From Scalesia atractyloides (lineage: Eukaryota; Streptophyta; Magnoliopsida; Asterales; Asteraceae): a stretch of DNA of 64,000 nucleotides. The notes beneath the pieces are model-generated. The model was not told the origin of the DNA, made no database searches, and worked only from the letters and a program-made list of their open reading frames with translations. The translations under genes and the position numbers were made by a program. Location of the stretch: the NCBI GenBank assembly GCA_947069175.1, contig CAMTDV010000028.1:67564157-67628156 (forward strand). Reading direction: 5' to 3'. Position 1 is the stretch's first letter, and every line of letters begins with the position of its first letter. Positions 12,415 to 21,931 of the stretch are shown piece by piece.

Positions 12415-12422
12415 TATAAATA
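12415..12422 (+). promoter_or_regulatory. LTR TATA box
   Basis: TATAAATA lies about 507 bp into the LTR; the Tekay LTR has TATAAATA about 531 bp in. It is the likely pol II core promoter for the genomic RNA. The 3' LTR copy has a T-to-C change giving CATAAATA, so only the 5' copy keeps the perfect box. Confidence 0.6.
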
Positions 12423-12855
12423 CCCCCTCAAACCTCTGCAAGCTTTTTCGCTCAAAACCGCACCTTTACCCGACGTAATTCCACTCGCCGGAAAATTTCT
12501 GCACATCGCCGGAAAACCGAACCCTCCACTTCTGAGCCTTACTAAACCCCCTGAGCTTATACCGAAGTCACCCACATCCTTTTCAAGCTTGCTGAAGACT
12601 CTCTGCCGCAAGACACACGACGCCGGAATCTTTTGCTGTCACCGGAGTTTCGCCGGAGAAACAGAGGAGTCCAGTCGGTATACTTCACGCCTAATTTTTC
12701 TTTCTTTTTATTTATATCTCACCTGTACTTAACTGAAACACGCTAACGAACATGATTAAAACTTCGAACCAGTCAGTCATCGTTTCTGGTTAAAACTGAC
12801 GAAGAAGACGAAGTTTCGGTAACATATAAGTATAATTAAAATCAAGTTATAACTC

Positions 12856-12963
12856 GGGTTAGACACACAGTCCAGCGGTGGACTGTGTGCACAATAAACA
12901 CGTAAACGTCTCGAGTTCGAATCTTGTCCCACGCATGCTGCCTTAATAAAAATGCCTTTTTTT
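12856..12963 (+). other. tRNA-like pol III unit 1 (5' LTR)
   Basis: An A-box-like CAGTCCAGCGG (12868-12878, one mismatch to TRGYNNARNNG) is followed by a perfect B box GTTCGAATC (12915-12923) and a run of seven T at 12957-12963, a typical pol III stop. The A box sits in a 10-bp hairpin, CACACAGTCC / GGACTGTGTG. The unit is not a functional tRNA because no complete cloverleaf forms. Confidence 0.65.
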
Positions 12964-13024
12964 GCTAACCGAACCGGAGACACCGCTGTACATGATAAGT
13001 TTAATAATAACCGGAATAATAACC

Positions 13025-13128
13025 AAGATAGACACACAGTCCAGCGGTGGCCTGTGTGAATGTTTAATCACACGTCACGAGTTCGAGTCCGGTCTACTGC
13101 ACCGATTCGGACAATTATCTAACTTTTT
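13025..13128 (+). other. tRNA-like pol III unit 2 (5' LTR)
   Basis: The A-box-like element is at 13037-13047 and a perfect B box GTTCGAGTC at 13081-13089; a T5 run follows at 13124-13128. The D-arm hairpin has one mismatch here (GGCCTGTGTG). In the 3' LTR copy (20144-20219) the pairing partner is GGACTGTGTG and the A box becomes a perfect TAGTCCAGCGG. Confidence 0.65.
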
Positions 13129-13193
13129 AAAATAAGGCAGAAATGAAATAATGAAGTTTGTTCATAAGTATAATATAAATCGGATTATTTAAC

Positions 13194-13297
13194 AAGTTAG
13201 ACACACAGTCCAGCGGTGGACTGTGTGTTAACTCAACCCACAGGTCCCGGGTTCGAGACCTGTGGAGCGCACCGGTCCGATTCAGTAAAATCTTTTT
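13194..13297 (+). other. tRNA-like pol III unit 3 (5' LTR)
   Basis: The A-box-like element is at 13206-13216, the B box GTTCGAGAC at 13251-13259, and a T5 run at 13293-13297. Two perfect hairpins are visible: a 10-bp stem around the A box, and CCACAGGTC / GACCTGTGG around the B box. The 3' LTR copy has lost one base in the second stem. Confidence 0.65.
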
Positions 13298-13362
13298 AGA
13301 AATAAGTTGATTTTCGGATTAATCTAATTAATATATAAATATAATTAAAAACAGAAATATTT

Positions 13363-13527
13363 CGGGTTAGACACGTAGCTCAGTTGGTAGAGCTGCGTGC
13401 ACGCGTACGGGAGGTCTCGGGTTCGAGCCTCACTCAGCGCACACTTACACGCATACGAACCGGTCAAACAGTCAAGGTCAAAGGTCAACGGTCAACAGTC
13501 AACGGTCAAAAAAGTCAACTTTTTTTA
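13363..13527 (+). other. tRNA-like pol III unit 4 (5' LTR)
   Basis: This unit is closest to a real tRNA. TAGCTCAGTTGGTAGAGC is a textbook D-arm with a perfect A box (13376-13386), and GTTCGAGCC (13421-13429) is a perfect B box. An eight-T run at 13520-13527 follows the GTCAA cluster. The A-box region also pairs as CACGTAGCTC / GAGCTGCGTG. The anticodon and acceptor arms do not pair well, so it is tRNA-derived rather than a tRNA gene. Confidence 0.7.
13462..13517 (+). promoter_or_regulatory. Cluster of eight GTCAA (W-box core) motifs
   Basis: GTCAA cores occur about every 7 bp, five of them as GGTCAA (TTGACC on the other strand, a W-box that WRKY factors can bind). The cluster lies downstream of the TATA box, in the transcribed part of the LTR. 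It may be a regulatory cluster or simply a microrepeat. It also occurs in the 3' LTR at 20576-20625. Confidence 0.45.
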
Positions 13528-13929
13528 TTATTTTTATTTATTTATTTTAATTAAAAATCAATTAAAAATACTTAAAAATAACATTTTTAAGGTTAGAAAA
13601 TAGCCTTAAACTCACAAAAATACACCCAACAATCCTACTAAAATGGATTAATAAAGTCCGTTTACTTACCGAAACCTTATGCCAATATCTAGGTTAATTT
13701 CACTCGTGGTTAAAACCACTTCGCGTGCATTCAATATCATCAACCGAACGCACCCACTGTGAGTGAATCTTACAACTCCCCCTTTTTAATTACACGTTTT
13801 GGGGTGTGTCATGTGTCACAAAATAATTAACTCGTTTATTTAAACTTGTGCCATACCATATCGTGATCTAAACTTAGATTGTTTATATTGTTGTGATTAT
13901 GTATTTCATTTTGTTAACTTATATGAAAT

Positions 13930-14135
13930 TCATTCATTAAGCCCACCAGTTCCTCGTGGGAGACGAGTTGAGCAACGCGTGCCTCAAAACCAATCCATTA
14001 TTGTTCATGTGTGTATTATTGAGTTTATATTGTTTGTAGTTATGTCTTTCATATTATCATGTTTATGCAATTCATTCATTAGGCCCATCAGTTCCTCGTG
14101 AGAGACGAGTTGAGCAACGCGTGCCTCTAAACGAT
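13930..14135 (+). repeat. Duplicated hairpin segment in LTR
   Basis: A stretch with AGTTCCTCGTG, GAGACGAGTTGAGCAACGCG and TGCCTC occurs at about 13950-13987 and again at about 14090-14127, with related flanks. CTCGT...ACGAG can pair. A diverged single copy lies in the Tekay LTR near 55975-56025 (other strand). Confidence 0.6.
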
Positions 14136-14535
14136 CCATTATTGTTCATGTGTGTATTGTTTGATATTAAATTGATTTATGAATAAGTATACATCTATTT
14201 TTACTCATGTGTGGTTGTGCACTTTATTTCATAATCAATTAAATAAACTTGTTCAAATGTTTTCCATAGGATTCACTCGCCAACTTTTTGTTGATGCAAA
14301 AACCCTTTTTACACATGATACAGGTGAACAGGATGAAGCAAGGAAAACATAGGAAATGCCTTAAAAGAAAACAATGAAGCCTAGATTGATATTTAGGACA
14401 TGTTGTAATATTGATTGTAATTTTCCATTAAAGTGTATTAATGAATATGAAACGTTAAAATAAATGTCATGAGCTTTGATGATAACCCAATCATGCCCCG
14501 ATCACCTTTTCCGCTGCGGGTCGGGGTGTGACAGA

Positions 14536-14549
14536 TTGGTATCAGAGCC
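14536..14549 (+). other. Primer-binding site (initiator tRNA-Met)
   Basis: TTGGTATCAGAGCC lies two to three bases after the 5' LTR end. TGGTATCAGAGC matches the 3' end of plant initiator tRNA-Met, the usual primer of these Gypsy and Copia elements. Confidence 0.9.
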
Positions 14550-15314
14550 ATGACTATAGGGATATAGGATAGGTTATTAGACCCTTAGAGCCTATACTAT
14601 AGTCTGCCTAAATTTTAATTGATTAGGTGGTTACATACAAACTTGTGATATTTATTTGTTTCATATTTGTTTATACTTACAATCAAACATACATACTTAT
14701 ATACATATTCATTATACATATATCAATGTTCAATATATCAGTTCATTTTCATACTCTCATTATTCAAAGATTTTGTTGCAATTTTCAAATCTCATCAAAG
14801 TAAGTTCTGCGACGGGCATGTAGTAACTGGAAGGGTACAAGTACCGGTAGTCGGAACGTCCTGTCTAGGTTGGCATTCGTATAAATCCAATATAACGGAC
14901 CAGTTTGCCTACCTGGGGACTAACGATGAGAGTACGAAGGACCTATTAGGCCAAAGCATGCCACACCAAACGTTGTTCGAACTAACCCACTTTGAGGTGT
15001 CACCGTGTCTACACCTGGACACATTCCGAATACCATACGTTGTATACATATTTCTCGATTTTCTCCGGGTTTTAGTGTACGCAACCAGGCTAACACATGC
15101 GAACCATATGAAAAACCCGGTATTTATGGGGGCCCACATGATTACGAAGGTGAAGTATGGCGGCATGTAGGGCCTAATGGCGAGCAAAGCCCAAGACATC
15201 TTATGGATGTAGTAGATTTATTTTTCTATATTTATTTTATGAATGTTCATTCCTGAATGCGACCCATGATCCCAAAAGCATCCAACTCATACTCTTGACA
15301 TGTATTCCTTGTAG
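14550..15314 (+). other. Conserved leader between PBS and gag
   Basis: The part at 14808-15190 matches the minus-strand leader of the Tekay element (about 63320 down to 62930). Shared stretches include GACGGGCATGTAGTAACTGG and CTACCTGGGGACTAACGATG. Indels shift any reading frame between the two copies, so the conservation is at nucleotide level and fits a packaging or dimerisation leader. Open frames at 14667-15170 and 15005-15256 are therefore not called as genes. Confidence 0.6.
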
Positions 15315-16700
15315 ATGTCTTCTAACCTCACCCGTAGGAAGATGAGAGCAGGAAAAGCCCGCGAGCGCATGGCTGCCCTAATCGCTCAACAAATGGCTGC
15401 CATAATACCCAACATTGTAATCCAAGTCCAACAAGCACTTACCGCTAATCCTGTCAATCAAGAAAATCAAAACGTTATCAACTCTTCCCCAAATACCACT
15501 AAATGCACCTACAAGCATTTCAAATCATGCGACCCTCCGAAATACAAAGGGACTGAAGGTGTCACTGCTCTCCTCCATTGGTTTGAAGAGATGGAGAACA
15601 CTTTTCTAAACTGCGATTGCCCCGATGATCGCAAAGTGCGTTATGCTACCGGTCGTTTATATGGAATAGCACTTACTTGGTGGAATACAGAGAAGGCCAA
15701 ACGAGGCGTCGACGATGCTATGACTTTAACTTGGAATGAATTAAAAGAAATCATGACCAGACGATTTTGCCCAAGGAGCGAAATCAAGAAATTAGAAGAT
15801 GAGTTCTATTTGTTGAAGCAAAAGGAAGGCGACCACACCACGTACAACAAAAGATTCCTCGAGTTACATCAAATGGTTCCCAACATGTTCACTCCCCTCT
15901 ACCGTTTGATCGAGCACCACATTCGTGGTCTTCCGTCAAAGATTCAAGACTCTGTAATAAGTACCACGCCTGCAACTTTGGAAGCAGCAATGGAGCTAGC
16001 AACAACGCTCACCGAGAACCGAATCTGGAACAAAGACTTCAAGGAGGAGAAGAAGAAGGATAAAGCATCGACTGAAACCTCCGACTACACCCAAACCGAA
16101 TCCCCTTCTCAACCCAATTCTAAGAGAAAAAGAGACGGGCAACTTTTCGCTGCTATCCAACGAAATCAACCAATTTCACACGCCATACCCATCCAAGCTA
16201 TCCCAATCACTCAAGTGGCACCCAACTCAACTTACCCAAATAAGAAACCATATCTTGGACCTCACCCTCGATGCAACAACTGTTTTTATCACCATCCCCT
16301 TACCTTACCTTGTCGACTATGTGCAACTTGTGGACGCTATGGTCATTTGAGCAAGGTTTGCCGCACCTTTCAAAACCAAACCTCTTCCCCTACTCAAAAC
16401 ATGGTCCAAACCTATCAACAACCCCAATACCCCATGTTCCCATATGTTCGAGCTTGTTTCAATTGTGGCGATCCTACCCACTTTCGAAACACATGCCCTC
16501 AATTGGTTAACGTCATCAACACTCAAGCTCAACCAAACCCAGTTAACCAAGTAAACCAAGAAAACCCAACCGCTAGGCCACCAGCAAGAGGAAGAGTCTT
16601 CAACATCAACGCCAATCCTGTCGAAGATAATGACGGCCCAAACGAAGATACCCAACTAGTCCTCTTCACCGAAGATCCAGATTCAACTCCAATCGTTTAG
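15315..16700 (+). CDS. Gag polyprotein, chromovirus (Tekay-like) type
   Basis: An intact ORF of 461 residues encodes the capsid/nucleocapsid protein that packages element RNA in cytoplasmic virus-like particles. The Retrotrans_gag domain spans about residues 65-235, with FKSCDPPKYKGTEG, LTWWNTEKAKRG and MTRRFCPRSEIKKLEDEF. Two CCHC zinc knuckles of form CX2CX4HX4C follow (CATCGRYGHLSKVC and CFNCGDPTHFRNTC). The last 35 or so residues run past the point where the relative enters protease, then stop; no pol follows. It is very similar to the broken gag at 61571-62808. The start ATG follows the leader and aligns with the start of the relative's gag. The frame is open throughout, consistent with a young, possibly functional copy. 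Confidence 0.9.
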   Translation: MSSNLTRRKMRAGKARERMAALIAQQMAAIIPNIVIQVQQALTANPVNQENQNVINSSPNTTKCTYKHFKSCDPPKYKGTEGVTALLHWFEEMENTFLNCDCPDDRKVRYATGRLYGIALTWWNTEKAKRGVDDAMTLTWNELKEIMTRRFCPRSEIKKLEDEFYLLKQKEGDHTTYNKRFLELHQMVPNMFTPLYRLIEHHIRGLPSKIQDSVISTTPATLEAAMELATTLTENRIWNKDFKEEKKKDKASTETSDYTQTESPSQPNSKRKRDGQLFAAIQRNQPISHAIPIQAIPITQVAPNSTYPNKKPYLGPHPRCNNCFYHHPLTLPCRLCATCGRYGHLSKVCRTFQNQTSSPTQNMVQTYQQPQYPMFPYVRACFNCGDPTHFRNTCPQLVNVINTQAQPNPVNQVNQENPTARPPARGRVFNINANPVEDNDGPNEDTQLVLFTEDPDSTPIV

Positions 16701-18520
16701 TTTTATGTTTTTCTTTATGTTTTAGAATCACATAGAACCAATCATAACTTAAGGATAAAGCCAATGAAACTTTGACAAGAATATGGTGGATACGCCGCTG
16801 GTACTTCCTATATATAAGTATTCTTGTCAAAGGATCAGAAGGATTATCTGGCGGTTATGAGAGGTTCCATGTGTAAACTGTTTGAGTAATTATAGTTTAT
16901 TATTTTTAGTACATGCAATTTCATAGGCCGCCGCTCCCCATTACATTATGAGCGTTGAGCATGTTCCCCATTTCATTATGAGGTTGAACCTGGCGTGCCC
17001 ACATACGATCGGCTCCGTTTGATTGAGCCTTGATCGCACAGACATTTTGATTTTCAGTACATGCAATACGATCGGCTCCGTTTGATTGAGCCTTGATCGC
17101 ACAGACATTTTCATTATCAGTATCTTGTGGTTGTTGTGTTTGTTGTAGAGTCACATAGAACTAATCATAACTTGCGGATAAAGTCAATGAGAATTTGACG
17201 AGAATATGGTGGATACGCCGCTGGTACTTCCTATATATAAGTATTCTTGTCAAAGGTTCGGAGGCATTATCAGGCGGTTATGAGAGGTTCCATGTATAGG
17301 CTGTTTGTGTGATTATTGTTTAGATTAAATTTATTATTTTCAGTACATGCAATACGATCGGCTCCGTTTGATTGAGCCTTGATCGCACAGACATTTTCAT
17401 TTTCAGTACATGCAATACGATCGGCTCAGTTTGATTGAGCCTTGATCGCACAGACATTTTCATTATCAGTATCTTGTGGTTGTTGTGTTTGTTGTAGAGT
17501 CGCATAGAACTAATCATAACTTGCGGATAAAGTCAATGAGAATTTGACGAGAATATGGTGGATACGCCGCTGGTACTTCCTATATATAAGTATTCTTGTC
17601 AAAGGATCGGAGGCATTATCAGGCGGTTATGAGAGGTTCCATGTATAGGCTGTTTGTGTGATTATTGTTTAGATTAAATTTATTATTTTCAGTACATGCA
17701 ATACGATCGGCTCCGTTTGATTGAGCCTTGATCGCACAGACATTTTCATTTTCAGTACATGCAATACGATCGGCTCCGTTTGATTGAGCCTTGATCGCAC
17801 AGACATTTTCATTATCAGTATCTTGTGTTTGTTGTTTTGGTTGTAGAGTCACATAGAACTAATCATAACTTGCGGATAAAGTCAATGAGAATTTGACGAG
17901 AATATGGTGGATACGCCGCTGGTACTTCCTATATATAAGTATTCTTGTCAAAGGATCGGAGGCATTATCAGGCGGTTATGAGAGGTTCCATGTATAGGCT
18001 GTTTGTGTGATTGTTGTTTAGATTAAATTTATTATTTTCAGTACATGCAATAATATCGGCTCCGCTTGATTGAGCCTTGATCGCACAGACATTTTCATTT
18101 TCAGTACATGCAATACGATCGGCTCCGTTTGATTGAGCCTTGATCGCACAGACATTTTTCATTTTCAGTATTTATGAGTTTGTTGTATTGGTTGTAGAGT
18201 CACATAGGACTACTCATAATTCACTGATAAAACCAATGAAAATTTGACGAGAATATGGTGGATACGCCGCTGGTACTTCCTATATATAAGTATTCTTGTC
18301 AAAGGATCAGAGGCATTGTCAGACGGTTATGAGAAGTTCTATGTAGGATTTAGTAGTTTCTTGGTAACTAATCATAACTTGTGGATAAAACCAATGAAAA
18401 TTTGGCAAGAATATGGAGGATACGCCGCTGGTACTTCCTATATATAAGTATTCCTGCCAAAGGATCAGAGGCATTATCAGGCGGTTATGAGAAGTTCCAT
18501 GTAGGATTTAGTATTGCCCT
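16701..18520 (+). repeat. Tandem array of hairpin repeats between gag and PPT
   Basis: Six units share a block starting near GAATATGGTGGATACGCCGC (about 16779, 17212, 17551, 17900, 18251 and 18409; spacings about 433, 339, 349, 351 and 158 bp). Each block is bracketed by an inverted repeat, TTTGACAAGAATA / TATTCTTGTCAAA, able to form a 13-bp stem. Between the first five blocks lie eight copies, mostly in pairs of 63-bp period, of a motif with CGGCTCCGTTTGATTGAGCC. The open frames in the array are repeat artefacts. It occupies the region where pol would be in a full element. Confidence 0.85.
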
Positions 18521-19006
18521 GAGTTAAAATTTGTGTTACATTTATATCATCTCGCTATTTAAAGAAATTGGATTGTGTTCTATTTCTACATAAACTAACC
18601 TCTCCATCATAACAAACAAGAGAGGAACTGTCACCATTCAAACCTATATGCTATCAGAATGTGGATTCAAATATTGGTTGTTGTGTTATTTATGTTCTAG
18701 AGTTACATCCATGTAGGTTGTAGTATTGAAAGTTTTGCTTTAGGATATAACCATATCCTTTCCAAACATATCCAGACTCTTATGCATGATATCATAGTTA
18801 GCGAATCAATTCTGCTTATCAATACTTTTACAGTAGGCAACAAAAAGCGATTCCTGTAATAGGGTACTTAACCCTTACAAGGGACGTTACCGCCTCAATA
18901 AAAAATTTAAACTCTTACTTTTGTTCTAAGTATGTAACTGTCAAACTAAACACCATCATTCTTTTAGTCAAATATATCACTACTTAAATTTTGGGACGAA
19001 ATTTCT
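18521..19006 (+). other. Non-coding tail of TR-GAG interior
   Basis: No ORF or repeat was recognised. The 3' end, GGGACGAAATTTCTAAAAA, matches the Tekay element just before its polypurine tract. Confidence 0.6.
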
Positions 19007-19022
19007 AAAAAGCAGGGGATAC
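19007..19022 (+). other. Polypurine tract
   Basis: AAAAAGCAGGGGATAC directly precedes the 3' LTR. The Tekay relative has AAAAGTAGGGGATAAAC at the same place. It primes plus-strand DNA synthesis. Confidence 0.8.
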
Positions 19023-21582
19023 TGTAACATCCGTCAAAAAACGGATTTTACCAAACCCACTCCGTTTATTAACCGAACAATCAGTTTAAAATTTCGTGGC
19101 GTATTTAATGCCCAAATTAATTTTAAACGATACATAATTAATTATTATATTGGAATATATAATTTGTTTTTGAAAAACTGTTAAAAATAAGAAAATAAAA
19201 ATAATATGTTGCTGCCGGTCAGTCAGCCGGGTCAACGACTTAACACTCAACTCTCCAACCACTGCGCCACTAGTGTTTCTTGTTAATTATTAGAATCAAT
19301 TAATTCATAACATGTTTTTCCGAATTCAAAACCGGCGCCCAAATTTCAGTAGTCGGAAATCCTGACGATCTCGCGAGATTGGACGGTTTCTTCAAGTCTT
19401 AACGTAAACATTTAAACCCACATCGGTTATAACCGACGCCTGAACCCGCGACACAAGCTATAACCACCGGAAAACGTAATGACTTTGAATCAAGTCGGAA
19501 ATCGGACCAAATTCATCGACGACTTGCCTCATAAATACCCCCTAAAACCTCTGCAAGCTTTTTCGCTCAAAACCGCACCTTTACCCGACGTAATTCCACT
19601 CGCCGGAAAATTTCTGCACATTGCCGGAAAACCGAACCCTCCACTTCTGAGCCTTACTAAACCCCCTGAGCTTATACCGAAGTCACCCACATCCTTTTCA
19701 AGCTTGCTGAAGACTCTCTGCCGCAAGACACACGACGCCGGAATCTTTTGCTGTCACCGGAGTTTCACCGGAGAAACAGAGGAGTCCAGTCGGTATACTT
19801 CACGCCTAATTTTTCTTTCTTTTTATTTATATCTCACCTGTACTTAACTGAAACACGCTAACGAACATGATTAAAACTTCGAACCAGTCAGTCATCGTTT
19901 CTGGTTAAAACTGACGAAGAAGACGAAGTTTCGGTAACATATAAGTATAATTAAAATCAAGTTATAACTCGGGTTAGACACACAGTCCAGCGGTGGACTG
20001 TGTGCACAATAAACACGTAAACGTCTCGAGTTCGAATCTTGTCCCACGCATGCTGTCTTAATAAAAATGTCTTTTTTTGCTAACCGAACCGGAGACACCG
20101 CTGTACATGATAAGTTTAATAATAACCGGAATAATAACCAAGATAGACACATAGTCCAGCGGTGGACTGTGTGAATGTTTAATCACACGTCACGAGTTCG
20201 AGTCCGGTCTACTGCACCGATTCGGACAATTATCTAACTTTTTAAAATAAGGCAGAAATGAAATAATGAAGTTTGTTCATAAGTATAATATAAATCGGAT
20301 TATTTAACAAGTTAGACACACAGTCCAGCGGTGGACTGTGTGTTAACTCAACCCACAGTCCCGGGTTCGAGACCTGTGGAGCGCACCGGTCCGATTCAGT
20401 AAAATCTTTTTAGAAATAAGTTGATTTTCGGATTAATCTAATTAATATATAAATATAATTAAAAACAGAAATATTTCGGGTTAGACACGTAGCTCAGTTG
20501 GTAGAGCTGCGTGCACGCGTACGGGAGGTCTCGGGTTCGAGCCTCACTCAGCGCACACTTACACGCATACGAACCGGTCAAACAATCAAGGTCAAAGGTC
20601 AACGGTCAACGGTAAAAAAAGTCAACTTTTTTTATTATTTTTATTTATTTATTTTAATTAAAAATCAATTAAAAATACTTAAAAATACTAAAATGGATTA
20701 ATAAAATCCGTTTACTTACCGAAACATTATGCCATTATCTAGGTTAATTTCACTCATGGTTAAAACCACTTCGCGTGCATTCAACATCATCAACCGAACG
20801 CACCCACTGTGAGTGAATCTTACAACTCCCCCTTTTTAATTACACGTTTTGGGGTGTGTCATGTGTCACAAAATAATTAACTCGTTTATTTAAACTTGTG
20901 CCATACCATATCGTGATCTAAACTTAGATTGTTTATATTGTTGTGATTATGTATTTCATTTTGTCAACTTATATGAAATTCATTCATTAAGCCATCAGTT
21001 CCTCGTGGGAGACGAGTTGAGCAACGCGTGCCTCAAAACCAATCCATTATTGTTCATGTGTGTATTATTGAGTTTATATTGTTTGTAGTTATGTCTTTCA
21101 TATTATCATGTTTATGCAATTCATTCATTAGGCCCATCAGTTCCTCGTGAGAGACGAGTTGAGCAACGCGTGCCTCTAAACGATCCATTATTGTTCATGT
21201 GTGTATTGTTTAATATTAAATTGATTTATGAATAAGTATACATCTATTTTTACTCATGTGTGGTTGTGCACTTTATTTCATAATCAATTAAATAAACTTG
21301 TTCAAATGTTTTCCATAGGATTCACTCGCCAACTTTTTGTTGATCCAAAAACCCTTTTTACACATGATACAGGTGAACAGGATGAAGCAAGGAAAACATA
21401 GGAAATGTCTTAGAAGAAAACAATGAAGCCTAGATTGATATTTAGGACATGTTGTAATATTGATTGTAATTTTCCATTAAAGTGTATTAATGAATATGAA
21501 ACGTTAAAATAAATGTCATGAGCTTTGATGATAACCCAATCATGCCCCGATCACCTTTTCCGCTGCGGGTCGGGGTGTGACA
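19023..21582 (+). repeat. 3' LTR of TR-GAG element
   Basis: This is a near-identical copy of the 5' LTR, 66 bp shorter overall, mainly through the segment absent after about 20685. It starts TGTAACATCC and ends GGTGTGACA. It carries the same tRNA-like units, GTCAA cluster and duplicated hairpin. Most visible differences from the 5' LTR are C/T or G/A, as expected of methylated DNA. Confidence 0.9.
19974..20557 (+). other. Four tRNA-like pol III units in 3' LTR
   Basis: The units lie at about 19974-20055, 20144-20219, 20312-20389 and 20481-20557, each with a perfect GTTCGANNC B box. They are copies of the units at 12856-13445, with single changes in units 2 and 3. Confidence 0.65.
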
Positions 21583-21716
21583 ATATACACAATGTGAAAA
21601 TAAGTTTTTACCATGTCTTATTATCCCGTATACACAATGTGAAAATAAGTTTTTACCATGTCTTATTATCCCGTATACACAATGTGAAAATAAGTTTTTA
21701 CCATGTCTTATTATTG
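21583..21716. repeat. Three-copy 45-bp tandem repeat
   Basis: ATACACAATGTGAAAATAAG and its continuation repeat three times. On the other side of the TR-GAG insertion, CTTATTTTCATATGGTGTAT (11870-11889) is an inverted version, so the element landed within an older inverted-repeat region. Confidence 0.8.
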
Positions 21717-21931
21717 GGCCCCTAAAAATATACTACTCAAAGTGTAAAACTATTATTTATATGAAATGTAAGAATAAATATATTTACTTATGGCCACTAT
21801 TAGTATTATTATTAGCTATATTATATAATTAATTATAACATAATAATTTCTTATTATATTAGTTGGTAATTGTTTGATATACATAATTACCTTTATTAAC
21901 TAATCAAAGATTATATAACGTTAAGAACTCC

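Larger units (their letters stand above)
11908..14533 (+). repeat. 5' LTR of TR-GAG element
   Basis: It starts TGTAACATCCGTC and ends GGTCGGGGTGTGACA, directly before the primer-binding site. It contains, in order, an antisense tRNA-like unit (12100-12170), a TATA box (12415), four sense tRNA-like units (12856-13445), a GTCAA cluster (13462-13517) and a duplicated hairpin segment (13930-14135). The open frame at 12364-12732 lies in the LTR, has no recognisable domain, and is not called as a gene. Confidence 0.9.
11908..21582 (+). mobile_element. Complete gag-only LTR retrotransposon (TR-GAG type)
   Basis: This 9675-bp element has two long LTRs (11908-14533 and 19023-21582), both TG...CA, and the target duplication ATATA at 11903-11907 and 21583-21587. 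It has a primer-binding site, a leader, one intact gag ORF, a tandem-repeat array and a polypurine tract. No protease, reverse transcriptase, RNase H or integrase is present in the 4.5-kb interior. By eye the LTRs differ at about 14 sites in the first 1.25 kb, roughly 1%, plus a deletion near 13571-13620 relative to the 3' copy; the insertion is young. Gag, leader and polypurine tract closely match the Tekay-type element at 55520-64000, so such a relative is the likely mobilising partner. Terminal-repeat elements with only gag are known in plants as TR-GAG. Confidence 0.9.

Noticed and set aside
12364..12732. 122-residue open frame, present again at 19479-19847
   Set aside because: It is conserved only because both copies lie in the LTRs of one element; no domain, and the Tekay LTR does not keep the frame.
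13370..13443. A functional tRNA gene
   Set aside because: D-arm and B box are good, but the acceptor and anticodon arms do not pair, so it is called tRNA-like only.
14667..15256. Leader open frames of 167 and 83 codons
   Set aside because: The related leader at 62930-63320 has indels that break the frames.
16779..18480. Hammerhead or twister ribozymes in the hairpin array
   Set aside because: No CTGATGA/GAAA core or twister core could be placed; only simple stems are visible.
16701..18520. CRISPR-like or satellite array
   Set aside because: Eukaryotic context, no unique spacers, and the array lies inside one transposon.
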